Of a stretch of 12,538 nucleotides of DNA, positions 6,517 through 12,538 are shown piece after piece. Position 1 is the first letter of the stretch. Every line of letters begins with the position of its first letter. The notes under the pieces were generated by a model. It did no database searches. It saw nothing but the letters and a program-made list of their open reading frames with translations, and was not told the origin of the DNA. Where the stretch lies: positions 1-12,538 of the forward strand of contig JBCDGZ010000180.1 of assembly GCA_038750655.1 (NCBI GenBank), read 5' to 3'. The stretch is from JBCDGZ01 sp038750655 (lineage in GTDB: Bacteria; Bacteroidota; Bacteroidia; Chitinophagales; Saprospiraceae). The position numbers were made by a program, and so were the translations under genes.

Positions 6517-7749
6517 TCACATTTTAATCATCACCAGCTGCTGCACCCAATGTTGTACCCCATCGCTGAGGTGGATGACGTAATTTCCGGCCATCAGGTG
6601 AGAAACATCGAGGTATTGGATGTTGGATTTATCGAGTTGGAGCTGCTGCACCAGCGTGCCGTAGGCATCGTAGATTTTGACGGCCAGGGCTTGCTGCGGG
6701 CGTTCGCCGAGTTGGAGCATGACTTGCTCGGTGGCGGGGTTGGGGATGATGGAAAGTTCGTTGCGATTCAGCGGCTGATCGATGACGGTGATGGGACTGA
6801 AGTGGTATTGCCCGTCGAAGTCGAACTGGCGCAGGCGGTAGTAGAGAGTGGCGGATAGGGGAGGAGCCTCGTCGATGAATTGATAGTCGCCTTGGGTATA
6901 GCTGGTCCCTCGGCCTTGCACTTGAGCAATTTCCTTGAAGGCCCGCCCATCGATGCTGCGCTCGATGGAGAAAAAGTCGTTATTGGTTTCGCTGGCGGTT
7001 GCCCAATCCAGGCGGATACCGTCGTCGATGGCCAGAGCGTCGAAATTAATCAGCTCGACGGGGAGGACCGAGGAGATTTCGATGGCATCGACGGCCCATT
7101 CTTCGCTTGATGCGTTAGAATAGGCGCATATTTGAATGTTTATGGTAGTAGCGCCGGGAGCCGAAAAGGTCGTCGTATAGCGCTCCAAGTTTCTGGTGAG
7201 AATGGTGGAACTGCCTTCGGCAAGGGAAACGGTTCCGTCCTTATTATCGTCCAGTGCCAGGTATTCAGATAGTCCGCCATTAGGGGTGTAATAAGAAAAT
7301 AAAAGGGCGGTCTGATACGCGCCGCCGTTGACGCTATAGCTCAGGGAAATGCCGTCGGCGGTCCCTGCATCGTAAGCATTAGAAATCTGGTTGGCGGCGA
7401 ACAGCGCCCCGATTTCAAAATTCCCGCCCGTATTGCTGGATACATCGATGTTGCTGATGGTAATGCAAAGGCTGGGGTTGCCTCCTCCGCCTACGCCGCT
7501 GGCATCATGGTCTTCGCCAGACCAGAAATAGCTGCCTTCCTGCCCACTGTAGCCATTGTTGATATTGGCTTCCATGCCGCCAGTACCATCGGTACGGTGA
7601 AAATAATCGTTGGCATCCGCATAGACATCTGCATCCGCCGTGTAGCGGCTACCCAGACCGTCGGTCTCAAAAGATTCTACGTAGGGCAACTGAGCATAAT
7701 TAAGGGAGGCAAAGGATAAAGCCATTAAGGCGAAAAGAAACTTTTTCAT
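6517..7749 (-). CDS. T9SS-exported protein with EF-hand loop and type-A C-terminal sorting domain
   Basis: The 410-residue protein has a Sec signal peptide (MKKFLFALMALSFASLNYA, cleavage likely before Q20). The mature part starts QLPYVESFET. Residues about 20-230 look like a beta-sandwich (jelly-roll/LamG-like) surface domain with the motif FWSGEDHD and an EF-hand-type calcium loop, D167-E178 (DDNKDGTVSLAE). A second segment, VELINFDAL to YYRLRQFDFDGQY (about 230-320), is the fibronectin-like region that often precedes a sorting domain. The last 80 residues (ELSIIPNPATE, VKIYDAYGTLV, GNYVIHL, WVQQLVM) are a T9SS type-A sorting domain that directs outer-membrane export and surface attachment or release. 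No catalytic motif is visible. It is a paralogue of the protein encoded at 8049-9266. Substrate or partner is unknown. Confidence 0.88.
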   Translation of the reverse strand: MKKFLFALMALSFASLNYAQLPYVESFETDGLGSRYTADADVYADANDYFHRTDGTGGMEANINNGYSGQEGSYFWSGEDHDASGVGGGGNPSLCITISNIDVSSNTGGNFEIGALFAANQISNAYDAGTADGISLSYSVNGGAYQTALLFSYYTPNGGLSEYLALDDNKDGTVSLAEGSSTILTRNLERYTTTFSAPGATTINIQICAYSNASSEEWAVDAIEISSVLPVELINFDALAIDDGIRLDWATASETNNDFFSIERSIDGRAFKEIAQVQGRGTSYTQGDYQFIDEAPPLSATLYYRLRQFDFDGQYHFSPITVIDQPLNRNELSIIPNPATEQVMLQLGERPQQALAVKIYDAYGTLVQQLQLDKSNIQYLDVSHLMAGNYVIHLSDGVQHWVQQLVMIKM

Positions 7750-7893
7750 ACTGTTCTTTACTAGGTGAAAGTTTGGTTATGTAAGTCAGGCCGTGTTAAA
7801 CACTGGCATTTGAATGTTGTAAGAAAGGGGATATTTTTATTGGGGAGGTAGGAATTAGGTGCCAAAAGTTAATCAATTAACAGCCAATATTGT

Positions 7894-7923
7894 ACCAAAA
7901 TGCCATGCCAGTGGTGTTTTGGT
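7894..7923. repeat. 12-bp hairpin with G-U pairs between the T9SS genes
   Basis: ACCAAAATGCCA (7894-7905), loop TGCCAG, and TGGTGTTTTGGT (7912-7923) pair at 10 Watson-Crick positions plus two G-U wobbles when read as plus-strand RNA, followed by CTTTTT. On the minus strand the wobbles become mismatches. Plus-strand reading would mean a terminator for transcription antisense to the T9SS gene; otherwise it is a leader hairpin of the minus-strand gene starting at 7749. Confidence 0.4.
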
Positions 7924-7948
7924 CTTTTTGTGACGGGGAGTATAAGGC

Positions 7949-7982
7949 AAAAGCACAGTCAGGTTGAACAGACTGTGCTTTT
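7949..7982 (-). terminator. Perfect 12-bp bidirectional intrinsic terminator
   Basis: AAAAGCACAGTC (7949-7960) and GACTGTGCTTTT (7971-7982) are perfect reverse complements around a 10-nt loop. Both strands end in four T residues, the layout of a bidirectional Rho-independent terminator. It lies 66 nt beyond the stop of the minus-strand gene at 8049-9266, whose transcript it most likely ends. Confidence 0.85.
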
Positions 7983-8048
7983 AGAAAAGAATAGAAGAAG
8001 ATATAAGCAAGAAAAATATTTTTCTTGTGACAAATATCCAGGGGTATA

Positions 8049-9266
8049 CTAGAGCTTAATTAATTTTTTAGTCCAGCTTTGAGCACCCGATTGCGCCCGA
8101 AGCAAGTATTGCCCGTGGGGCAATTCCTCAATATTCAGGGTATGCTGGTCACCGGCGGGCAGCTGTTCCCTGCGCAGCAATTGGCCGCTGATGTCGTAGA
8201 TTTGAACATCAATGGCTTCTCGCATATCCTGCGCAAATTGCAGTTGCACTTGCTTGTCGGTAGGCATCGGCCATAGTCGCAGCTCCCCCGTCCGCAGTTG
8301 ATTGAAAATGGTCTTGACCGGGCTGTGATCAAAGCTGCCATCAAAGTCGACCTGACGAAGGCGGTAGTAGATGTACTTACTGTCCGGAAGATTTTTATCA
8401 AAATAGGTGTACTCATTGGCCGCAAAGCTCGTCCCCTGACCGTCGACTCTATCAATAGCTTCGAAATCCAGGCCATTGGTACTTCTTTCAATCGCGAAAT
8501 ATTCATTGTTCTCCTCACTAGCCGTCGTCCATTTGAGCAGGGCACCTTCATCCATCGTATTGACGGAAAAATGGCTCAACTCCACTGGCATGGCTCCGGA
8601 GACTTCAATTTGGTCGATGGCCCATTCTTCGGAGCCGGAATTGGAGTGGGCACAAACGGTGATCACTAAGGAGCTACCCGATGTAGCAATGACCCTGGCA
8701 TAACGCGTAAAAGTCTCGGTGAGAACGCTGACTTCGCCAGCATCGATTGTACCACTGTTGTCATCATCATAGGCTAGAAATTCTCCACCACTACCATTAT
8801 CATAGTAGGAAAATAAATGAGCTGTCTGTGAGCCACCTCCGTCCACGCTATACGTCAGGGAAACCCCGTCGTTTGTAGGGTCATAAGCATTACTACGATC
8901 ATCACCAGCATAGTAGGCGGCAATTTCTAGTGCCCCTGTCGCATTAGCTGATATATCAATAGGGTCAAGAGTAACACACAAAGTTGCAACACCAGTTCCA
9001 CCGACTTGGGCATCATCGTGGTCTTCCCCTGCCCAGTAATAGGTGCCAATCCAGCCGTTATAGCCTTCAAGAAAATTAGCAGCACAAGGATCCGGAGGAC
9101 CACTGCAGTCGGTATCCATGCGAGAAAAATAGTCGTCTAAATTATCAATAATATCGGCGATCTGAGGAGTGTAACCACTTCCTGTCTCAAAGCTCTCCAC
9201 GTAGGGGAGCTGCCCCAGCGCACCGAAGCTGTAGCAACAAAGGGCTAAAAGTAAAATTTTCTTCAT
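8049..9266 (-). CDS. T9SS-exported protein with EF-hand loop, paralogue of its neighbour
   Basis: The ATG at 9266 gives 405 residues starting with a signal peptide (MKKILLLALCCYSFGALG, cleavage likely before Q19); a TTG 11 codons upstream would put polar residues before it and is rejected. The mature N-terminus QLPYVESFET is identical to that of the paralogue at 6517-7749. The same blocks follow in the same order: YYWAGEDHDD, a jelly-roll-like region, an EF-hand loop at D167-E178 (DDDNSGTIDAGE, canonical D-x-D-x-S-G-x-I-x3-E), EEWAIDQIEVSGAMPVELSHF, WTTASEENNEYFAIERS, YYRLRQVDFDGSF, and a type-A sorting domain (LRLWPMPTDKQ, VQIYDISGQLL, GQYLLRAQ, SWTKKLIKL). Extra cysteines (C54, C61) form a small insert absent from the paralogue. 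Surface localisation is predicted from the family; ligand or substrate is unknown. A strong terminator follows. Confidence 0.88.
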   Translation of the reverse strand: MKKILLLALCCYSFGALGQLPYVESFETGSGYTPQIADIIDNLDDYFSRMDTDCSGPPDPCAANFLEGYNGWIGTYYWAGEDHDDAQVGGTGVATLCVTLDPIDISANATGALEIAAYYAGDDRSNAYDPTNDGVSLTYSVDGGGSQTAHLFSYYDNGSGGEFLAYDDDNSGTIDAGEVSVLTETFTRYARVIATSGSSLVITVCAHSNSGSEEWAIDQIEVSGAMPVELSHFSVNTMDEGALLKWTTASEENNEYFAIERSTNGLDFEAIDRVDGQGTSFAANEYTYFDKNLPDSKYIYYRLRQVDFDGSFDHSPVKTIFNQLRTGELRLWPMPTDKQVQLQFAQDMREAIDVQIYDISGQLLRREQLPAGDQHTLNIEELPHGQYLLRAQSGAQSWTKKLIKL

Positions 9267-9340
9267 GTTAAATAGTTTGTTGAAATAAGAATTGTCCAAT
9301 TGATTACTAAGATTATTACCTGAAAAAGGCGTTATGATAA

Positions 9341-9374
9341 CTTCCCGAATCCCCCATACGGGGAATTCAGGAAG
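9341..9374 (-). terminator. 15-bp hairpin after the collar-gene triplet that folds fully only as minus-strand RNA
   Basis: Arms 9341-9355 and 9360-9374 pair over 15 positions with loop ATAC. On the plus strand two positions are C-A mismatches; on the minus strand both become G-U wobbles, so the stem is unbroken only in RNA from the strand that carries the collar genes. It starts about 23 nt after the stop of the last collar gene. The following sequence is only moderately T-rich, so it may be a terminator or a 3' stabilising hairpin. Confidence 0.65.
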
Positions 9375-9396
9375 ACGAAGAGAACGTTGTTCTTTT

Positions 9397-9963
9397 TTAA
9401 TTACGGGAAGGGAAAATCCCTTGTAGGCAAATGATATAATTCAAGGCCAGTACGGGAGCCATGTCATTATAGGATTGTTGGCTGCCCGTAGGCGTATCGG
9501 TTAAACTCAGGTTAGATATTGTACTCCCAGGACCATAGAACTGACCAGCCGTTGCGGCGCTGGAATAAAATTCGTTGGTCTGTGTGGTTAGAAAGGCTTC
9601 GTTGGGAGAGTTTTCGTCAGCAGCAGCAATGCTCACTGGTAGTTTGACCTCCGCTTTAGTAACCTGTATGAGGTGAGAATGTGAAGGCATAGTTAAGATT
9701 GTCATGGTATTGGTCTCTGTACCTCCACGCTGTCCCATGCGGACGGAGGGTAGGCCGGGGCCATTTCCAGTACTATAAGGGATGCGACCTCTAAGGTCAG
9801 GTAGGGCAAAAGTAGTGCGACCATCACCACCGTAGATGGTGCCTATTATGGAGAATAGTGCTGTGTTTTGAGCAATGGATAGTAACTGTCCATAGCAAAA
9901 GGCCCAGCTACGAGGGGCAAAATTACCCCCAAACATTCGGATTTCACCAATATATCCGTTCAT
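9397..9963 (-). CDS. Tail-collar domain protein, MdpB-like (third of triplet in transcription order)
   Basis: This 188-residue protein begins with a phage tail collar domain (about 6-60: IGEIRMFGGNFAPRSW, GQLLSIAQNTALFSIIGTIYGGDGRTTFALPDLRGR), as in the microcystin-dependent MdpB family and related to the short-tail-fibre collar region of T4 gp12. A His-x-His motif (SHSH, 94-97) corresponds to the residues that bind metal in tail-fibre trimers. A block at 115-135 (ADENSPNE then LTTQTNEFYSS) and the ending FPSRN are shared with the two neighbours. No signal peptide is seen. Such proteins form trimeric fibres in phages; the chromosomal versions have no settled function. It lies 47 bp after the second copy and is probably co-transcribed. 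Within the triplet its middle region (about 61-110) is the most divergent. Confidence 0.9.
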   Translation of the reverse strand: MNGYIGEIRMFGGNFAPRSWAFCYGQLLSIAQNTALFSIIGTIYGGDGRTTFALPDLRGRIPYSTGNGPGLPSVRMGQRGGTETNTMTILTMPSHSHLIQVTKAEVKLPVSIAAADENSPNEAFLTTQTNEFYSSAATAGQFYGPGSTISNLSLTDTPTGSQQSYNDMAPVLALNYIICLQGIFPSRN

Positions 9964-9991
9964 AATTATTTAATATTTTTGAAGTTTATAA

Positions 9992-10007
9992 AAGGGCTTC
10001 GGGCCTT
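9992..10007 (-). other. Small hairpin between the second and third collar genes
   Basis: AAGGGC (9992-9997), loop TTCG and GGCCTT (10002-10007) form a short stem with one G-G (plus) or C-C (minus) mismatch. Read on the minus strand it is followed by TTTTATAA, so it could partly terminate or attenuate transcription within the collar operon, lowering expression of the last copy. Weak evidence. Confidence 0.3.
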
Positions 10008-10010
10008 CAA

Positions 10011-10580
10011 TTAATTGCGTGATGGGAAGAGTCCCTGCATACAGATAATATACCGTACAACCAGGAACGGTTGCTGGTTATTAATAGCTTGCTGACCACC
10101 AGTATTGCCTACAATGATCGTCGGATTAAATGGAATTGCATTCTCTCCATAGAATTGACCAGCTGTTGCAGCACTAGAATAAAACTCATTAGTTTGTGTC
10201 GTCAGATAGGTCTCGTTGGGAGAATTTTCGTCAGCAGCTGAAATGCTAACCGGGATTAATGCTTTGGGAGTAGCCTGCAGGACCAAGCTGTGCCCGTGAT
10301 TGGGTAACTGGGCAACTGTTAGGGTATTGGTGGTAGTTCCTCCCTTTGATCCAAGTCGACGGTCGGTCAGACCTGCACCGTTTCCTTCTCCAAGTGCCGA
10401 TCTGCCTCTCAGATCGGGCAGCGCAAAAGTCGTCCGGCCGTCTCCTCCGTAAGTTGTGCCGAGTATAGAAAATAATGCTGAATTTTGACTTATAGAAAGA
10501 AGCTGACCATCGCAGGAAGCCCAACTTCGAGGTGTAAAGTTGCCGCCAAAGAGTCGGATTTCACCGATCATACCTTGCAT
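10011..10580 (-). CDS. Tail-collar domain protein, MdpB-like (second of triplet)
   Basis: The 189-residue protein has the same layout as its neighbours: collar domain about 6-60 (IGEIRLFGGNFTPRSW, GTTYGGDGRTTFALPDLRGR), the histidine motif NHGH (94-97), the ADENSPNETYLTTQT block followed by NEFYSSAATAGQFYG, and the C-terminal IICMQGLFPSRN. The segment after the block (ENAIPFNPTIIVGN) is unlike both neighbours, so this variable tip is where the copies differ most, suggesting different binding partners. It is spaced 55 bp from the first copy and 47 bp from the third, with no promoter element in between. A second open frame inside it (10246-10524) is a shadow. The function in this organism is unknown; phage-derived fibre or adhesin-like assembly is a family-based guess. 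Confidence 0.9.
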   Translation of the reverse strand: MQGMIGEIRLFGGNFTPRSWASCDGQLLSISQNSALFSILGTTYGGDGRTTFALPDLRGRSALGEGNGAGLTDRRLGSKGGTTTNTLTVAQLPNHGHSLVLQATPKALIPVSISAADENSPNETYLTTQTNEFYSSAATAGQFYGENAIPFNPTIIVGNTGGQQAINNQQPFLVVRYIICMQGLFPSRN

Positions 10581-10635
10581 AATTGTTGTGTTTTAAAGTT
10601 TAAAGAATTGATAATAAAGAATTAAAGCACTCCGA

Positions 10636-11196
10636 TTAGTTGCGAGAAGGAAAGACTCCTTGCATGGCAATAATATAATTGAGTGTAGTGAAGGGAGACA
10701 TGTTGTTTACCGACTGCTGGCCCCCTTGGTTGAGCATGGCCGCCTGAAAGTCTACCGTTCCTTCCATGTGCTGACCGGCAGTCGCTACACTAGAGTAGAA
10801 CTCGTTGGTTTGCGTGGTGAGGTAAGTTTCACTGGGAGAATTCTCATCAGCTGCCCCAATGCCTACCGGAATTACGAAGTTGGTGCCCCCTGTAACCGCT
10901 ACTTGATGATTGTGCTGGGCTAGATTAAGAACAGTAAGTATATTGTCTTCGGTACCTGTCTTTTGGCCTAGATTACGCTGGGTGAGTCCCGCGCCACGAC
11001 CGGTACACATCGCAAAGCGTCCCCGCATATCGGGTAGGGCAAAAGTAGTACGGCCGTCTCCACCATAGGTCGTCCCTAGCAAAGAGAACAGCGCCTGATT
11101 CTGGTTAATGGGCAGAAGCTGCCCGTGGCAAAAAGCCCATCCTCGTGGTGCAAAATTACCAGCAAAAATTCGAATTTCTGCTATTGTTGGTTGCAT
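10636..11196 (-). CDS. Tail-collar domain protein, MdpB-like (first of triplet)
   Basis: This 186-residue protein is the promoter-proximal copy. It has the collar domain (about 5-60: IAEIRIFAGNFAPRGW, GTTYGGDGRTTFALPDMRGR), QHNH as the histidine motif, GAADENSPSETYLTTQT followed by NEFYSS, and NYIIAMQGVFPSRN at the end. Its variable segment (HMEGTVDFQAAMLNQ) differs from the others. No Sec or T9SS signal is present, so if it reaches the surface it needs another route or cell lysis. No phage structural, lysis or integration genes flank the triplet. A 548-bp gap separates it from a sulfotransferase on the same strand; related collar clusters with such neighbours would be worth checking. Confidence 0.9.
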   Translation of the reverse strand: MQPTIAEIRIFAGNFAPRGWAFCHGQLLPINQNQALFSLLGTTYGGDGRTTFALPDMRGRFAMCTGRGAGLTQRNLGQKTGTEDNILTVLNLAQHNHQVAVTGGTNFVIPVGIGAADENSPSETYLTTQTNEFYSSVATAGQHMEGTVDFQAAMLNQGGQQSVNNMSPFTTLNYIIAMQGVFPSRN

Positions 11197-11260
11197 AATT
11201 TAGATTGTTTTAGATGATTAAATTGGGTTTCTATCTTCTTTAGCAGCATATGTGATTTTC

Positions 11261-11275
11261 TGTACAAAAGGTACA
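11261..11275. repeat. Short inverted repeat upstream of the collar triplet
   Basis: TGTAC (11261-11265) and GTACA (11271-11275) flank AAAAG. The element is 65 bp upstream of the first collar gene, where an operator would be expected. It overlaps a near-consensus minus-strand -7 box (TA-CCT-TTTG). Chance occurrence cannot be excluded. Confidence 0.25.
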
Positions 11276-11389
11276 CATGCAAACTATTGATTAAAGTATC
11301 GGAAGTGCAGAGCTGAATTCCAGGCACAGCGCCCTACCCAGCCTGATAGACAGGAAAGATTTGGTAGAGCGGATGTGTGAGCAACTTTT

Positions 11390-11412
11390 ATTCTATGGTC
11401 ACTCGATAGAAT
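11390..11412. repeat. 7-bp inverted repeat upstream of a small plus-strand frame
   Basis: ATTCTAT (11390-11396) and ATAGAAT (11406-11412) are exact reverse complements with a 9-nt spacer. The right arm overlaps the first of two direct TAGAATCA copies (11407-11414 and 11427-11434), spaced 20 bp, about two helical turns. This would suit a regulator site in front of the small frame at 11442, but the evidence is pattern only. Confidence 0.3.
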
Positions 11413-11441
11413 CAAGTTCTTCACTTTAGAATCAGTTTACT

Positions 11442-11516
11442 ATGAACGAACAATCCTCTACAACGAAGCGCCTACTCCTCCTTAGCATGCTTGGGATTTA
11501 CATCATTCTTTGTTAG
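11442..11516 (+). pseudogene. 24-codon hydrophobic reading frame, possibly the start of a decayed membrane-protein gene
   Basis: The frame reads MNEQSSTTKRLLLLSMLGIY and IILC, then TAG. It has a polar, basic start followed by a single hydrophobic helix, the look of an N-terminal membrane anchor. After the TAG the same frame continues LYNQSVHHPKG before a TAA at 11550-11552. If the TAG were once TGG, the text would read through as a membrane anchor and extracytoplasmic stretch. It could equally be a real micro-peptide or chance. No homologue is recognised. Confidence 0.25.
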
Positions 11517-11665
11517 CTGTATAACCAGAGTGTACATCATCCCAAAGGGTAACACCATCTGAATACAACCAGAACTTCACCTTTATTCTATATTCTAACT
11601 CTCTATGTACTAAACTGATCATTACCCGCTATAGGTAGTGCTACAGCAGCAATTTTGTAATGATT

Positions 11666-11673
11666 CAAAGGTA
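11666..11673 (-). promoter_or_regulatory. Possible Bacteroidota -7 promoter element upstream of the collar triplet
   Basis: Read on the minus strand, TACCTTTG matches TAnnTTTG exactly. It points toward the collar genes but lies about 470 bp before the first start codon, with no TTG at the expected -33 spacing, so it would imply a long leader. Low confidence. Confidence 0.25.
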
Positions 11674-11744
11674 TGCGTCGGTAATATAAGTAATTTTTAC
11701 TATAACTGTCTGTCATAGTGTAGAAAAACATTAACCAGAGTTGT

Positions 11745-12538
11745 CTACGCGTTGTTGTTACTTGTAGGAGCCAATGCTATCTCCAATTGTTCCTGGAACG
11801 GTTTCAGTAAGGCTTCTTCTTCCTCACTCAATTGGCTAGGGGGCAAGTACCCCGGCGCGGTCTGCTCCTCCTGACGATCGTAGCCAAAGGTATTGACCCG
11901 GGTGTTCATTACCTCCATCTTTATGCCTTCGGCACCACTGAATGCCTCTATCCGCTTCAACTGCGCCTCCGGCCGCTCCACCAGCTCCACATAATCCAAC
12001 AGCAGCAACTGTTTCGCATCAATATTTTGCACCACATAGTGCAAACCATGCAACCAATGCTGAGCATACTGCTGAATATCCTGCCCACTGCGCACCAAAT
12101 CCAACTTCTTGGCCGATCGTACACACTCCGCCAGCGGCCGATAAATATAAATCAGCTTGGCCTGCGTAAACAGCCGCATGGCTTGCACCAAATTTGGCGC
12201 CGTCCACTCCGCCATCTTACAGCCCCAAACCGGGCGACCCTGCTCCTCGGCAAAGCTGCGGTAATAATCAAAAATCTTGAGGTAGCTGGGCTGTAGCCGC
12301 TCCATATAACCCTTCATCTCTGGCATCAGATCAGCAATCCACTCATCGGTATGTCCGTCCAGGACCCGCTGCAAGAGCTGATCGCGCTGCTCGTGATCGT
12401 ACCGAAATTGCATCTGTCGAGACAGCAGGATGTTCACTAAAATGCTCAATTCGTTGGCGCAGCCTTCTCCGTAAATCAGGGTATTGGGGGCCGAGCACAG
12501 CAGCCGTTGTACCAGCGTGGTGCCGGAGCGACGTACGG
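11745..12538 (-). CDS. Sulfotransferase family protein, N-terminus beyond the window edge
   Basis: It should transfer sulfate from PAPS to a hydroxyl or amine acceptor (carbohydrate, lipid or tyrosine). The frame stays open to the window end, so the gene is partial at its 5' side; 263 residues are visible. The first visible residues, VRRSGTTLVQRLLCSAPNT, contain the 5'-phosphosulfate-binding loop RRSGTTL (codons at 12533-12513), which proves that a start within the window, such as the TTG at 12449, is wrong. The 3'-phosphate-binding motif is YRPLAECVRSA, with the expected eight-residue step from Arg to Ser. The C-terminal part (LLLLDYVELVERPEAQLKRIEAF) matches the late helix of the family. 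It ends in TSNNNA. Acceptor specificity cannot be read from sequence. It is transcribed toward the collar triplet but is separated from it by 548 bp. Confidence 0.88.
   Translation of the reverse strand, partial: VRRSGTTLVQRLLCSAPNTLIYGEGCANELSILVNILLSRQMQFRYDHEQRDQLLQRVLDGHTDEWIADLMPEMKGYMERLQPSYLKIFDYYRSFAEEQGRPVWGCKMAEWTAPNLVQAMRLFTQAKLIYIYRPLAECVRSAKKLDLVRSGQDIQQYAQHWLHGLHYVVQNIDAKQLLLLDYVELVERPEAQLKRIEAFSGAEGIKMEVMNTRVNTFGYDRQEEQTAPGYLPPSQLSEEEEALLKPFQEQLEIALAPTSNNNA

Larger units (their letters stand above)
7750..8048. other. 299-bp gap between the two T9SS genes, rich in inverted repeats
   Basis: No gene is visible. It should hold the promoter of the gene ending at 6517 and the terminator of the gene ending at 8049. 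I see GTTAAT-ca-ATTAAC (7868-7881), a hairpin at 7894-7923 and a perfect terminator at 7949-7982. No exact TAnnTTTG element was found on the minus strand here. Confidence 0.6.
11197..11744. other. 548-bp gap without a convincing intact gene
   Basis: The gap between the sulfotransferase and the collar triplet is AT-rich with stops in most frames. It should contain the promoter of the collar genes. Visible items are TGTAC-aaaag-GTACA (11261-11275), ATTCTAT with ATAGAAT (11390-11412), two direct copies of TAGAATCA 20 bp apart (11407, 11427), a 24-codon frame with a possible decayed continuation, and a minus-strand TACCTTTG. Confidence 0.6.

Noticed and set aside
9267..9299. TTG start 11 codons before the T9SS protein ATG
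   Set aside because: It would place polar residues ahead of a standard signal peptide that begins at the ATG at 9266, as in the paralogue.
9547..10860. Repeated DNA blocks at roughly 640-bp spacing, as a possible repeat array
   Set aside because: They are the conserved ADENSP...NEFYSS coding block in three paralogous genes, diverged at silent positions; not a CRISPR or mobile repeat.
9397..11196. Prophage or phage-tail particle cluster
   Set aside because: Only collar-type proteins are present; no capsid, sheath, tube, baseplate, terminase, lysis or integrase gene is visible in the window.
11832..12296. 154-codon plus-strand frame opposite the sulfotransferase
   Set aside because: Antisense shadow of the sulfotransferase, which has recognisable PAPS-binding motifs.
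12447..12449. TTG at 12449 as the sulfotransferase start
   Set aside because: The frame stays open to the window edge and encodes RRSGTTL, the PAPS-binding loop, upstream of that codon.

Overview
The window looks like a chromosomal segment of a Bacteroidota bacterium, most probably a marine Saprospiria/Lewinella-type organism. Three things point there: two secreted proteins ending in type IX secretion (T9SS) type-A sorting domains, start codons preceded by A-rich stretches rather than strong Shine-Dalgarno sites, and a Bacteroidota-type TAnnTTTG promoter element (TATCTTTG) directly in front of recQ. The class-level placement is inference.

Region 1 (1-3046, plus strand) is a glutamine/glutamate module. 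It holds a glutaminase with the complete architecture of animal kidney-type glutaminase (N-terminal helical/EF-hand-like domain, serine-lysine catalytic domain, C-terminal ankyrin repeats), followed 180 bp later by a eukaryote-like type II glutamine synthetase. The two enzymes catalyse opposite reactions. Both have leaders with clear RNA-folding potential, and the module ends in a long hairpin shared with the convergent recQ gene.

Region 2 (3072-5231, minus) is recQ, a full-length RecQ helicase with zinc, HRDC and C-terminal helix-turn-helix domains. Region 3 (5438-6467, minus) is more AT-rich. It encodes a predicted lipoprotein whose C-terminus is a glycine-zipper segment, translationally coupled by an ATGA overlap to a 75-residue two-helix membrane protein. 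I recognise neither by name. A long perfect inverted repeat lies just upstream of the pair.

Region 4 (6517-9266, minus) holds two paralogous T9SS-exported proteins, each with one canonical EF-hand loop at the same residue positions (167-178). The 299-bp gap between them carries several hairpins, including a perfect 12-bp bidirectional terminator. Region 5 (9397-11196, minus) is a tandem triplet of tail-collar (MdpB-like) proteins with no other phage genes around. Region 6 (11197-11744) has no convincing intact gene. Region 7 (11745-12538, minus) is a sulfotransferase whose N-terminus lies beyond the window edge; its PAPS-binding motif is still inside.

The most interesting parts for follow-up are the glutaminase/glutamine synthetase pair with its structured leaders, the coupled glycine-zipper lipoprotein and membrane protein, and the collar-protein triplet beside a sulfotransferase. 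Housekeeping functions (recQ, glutamine metabolism) sit next to surface/secreted functions. No transposase, integrase, tRNA, rRNA or CRISPR array was seen.
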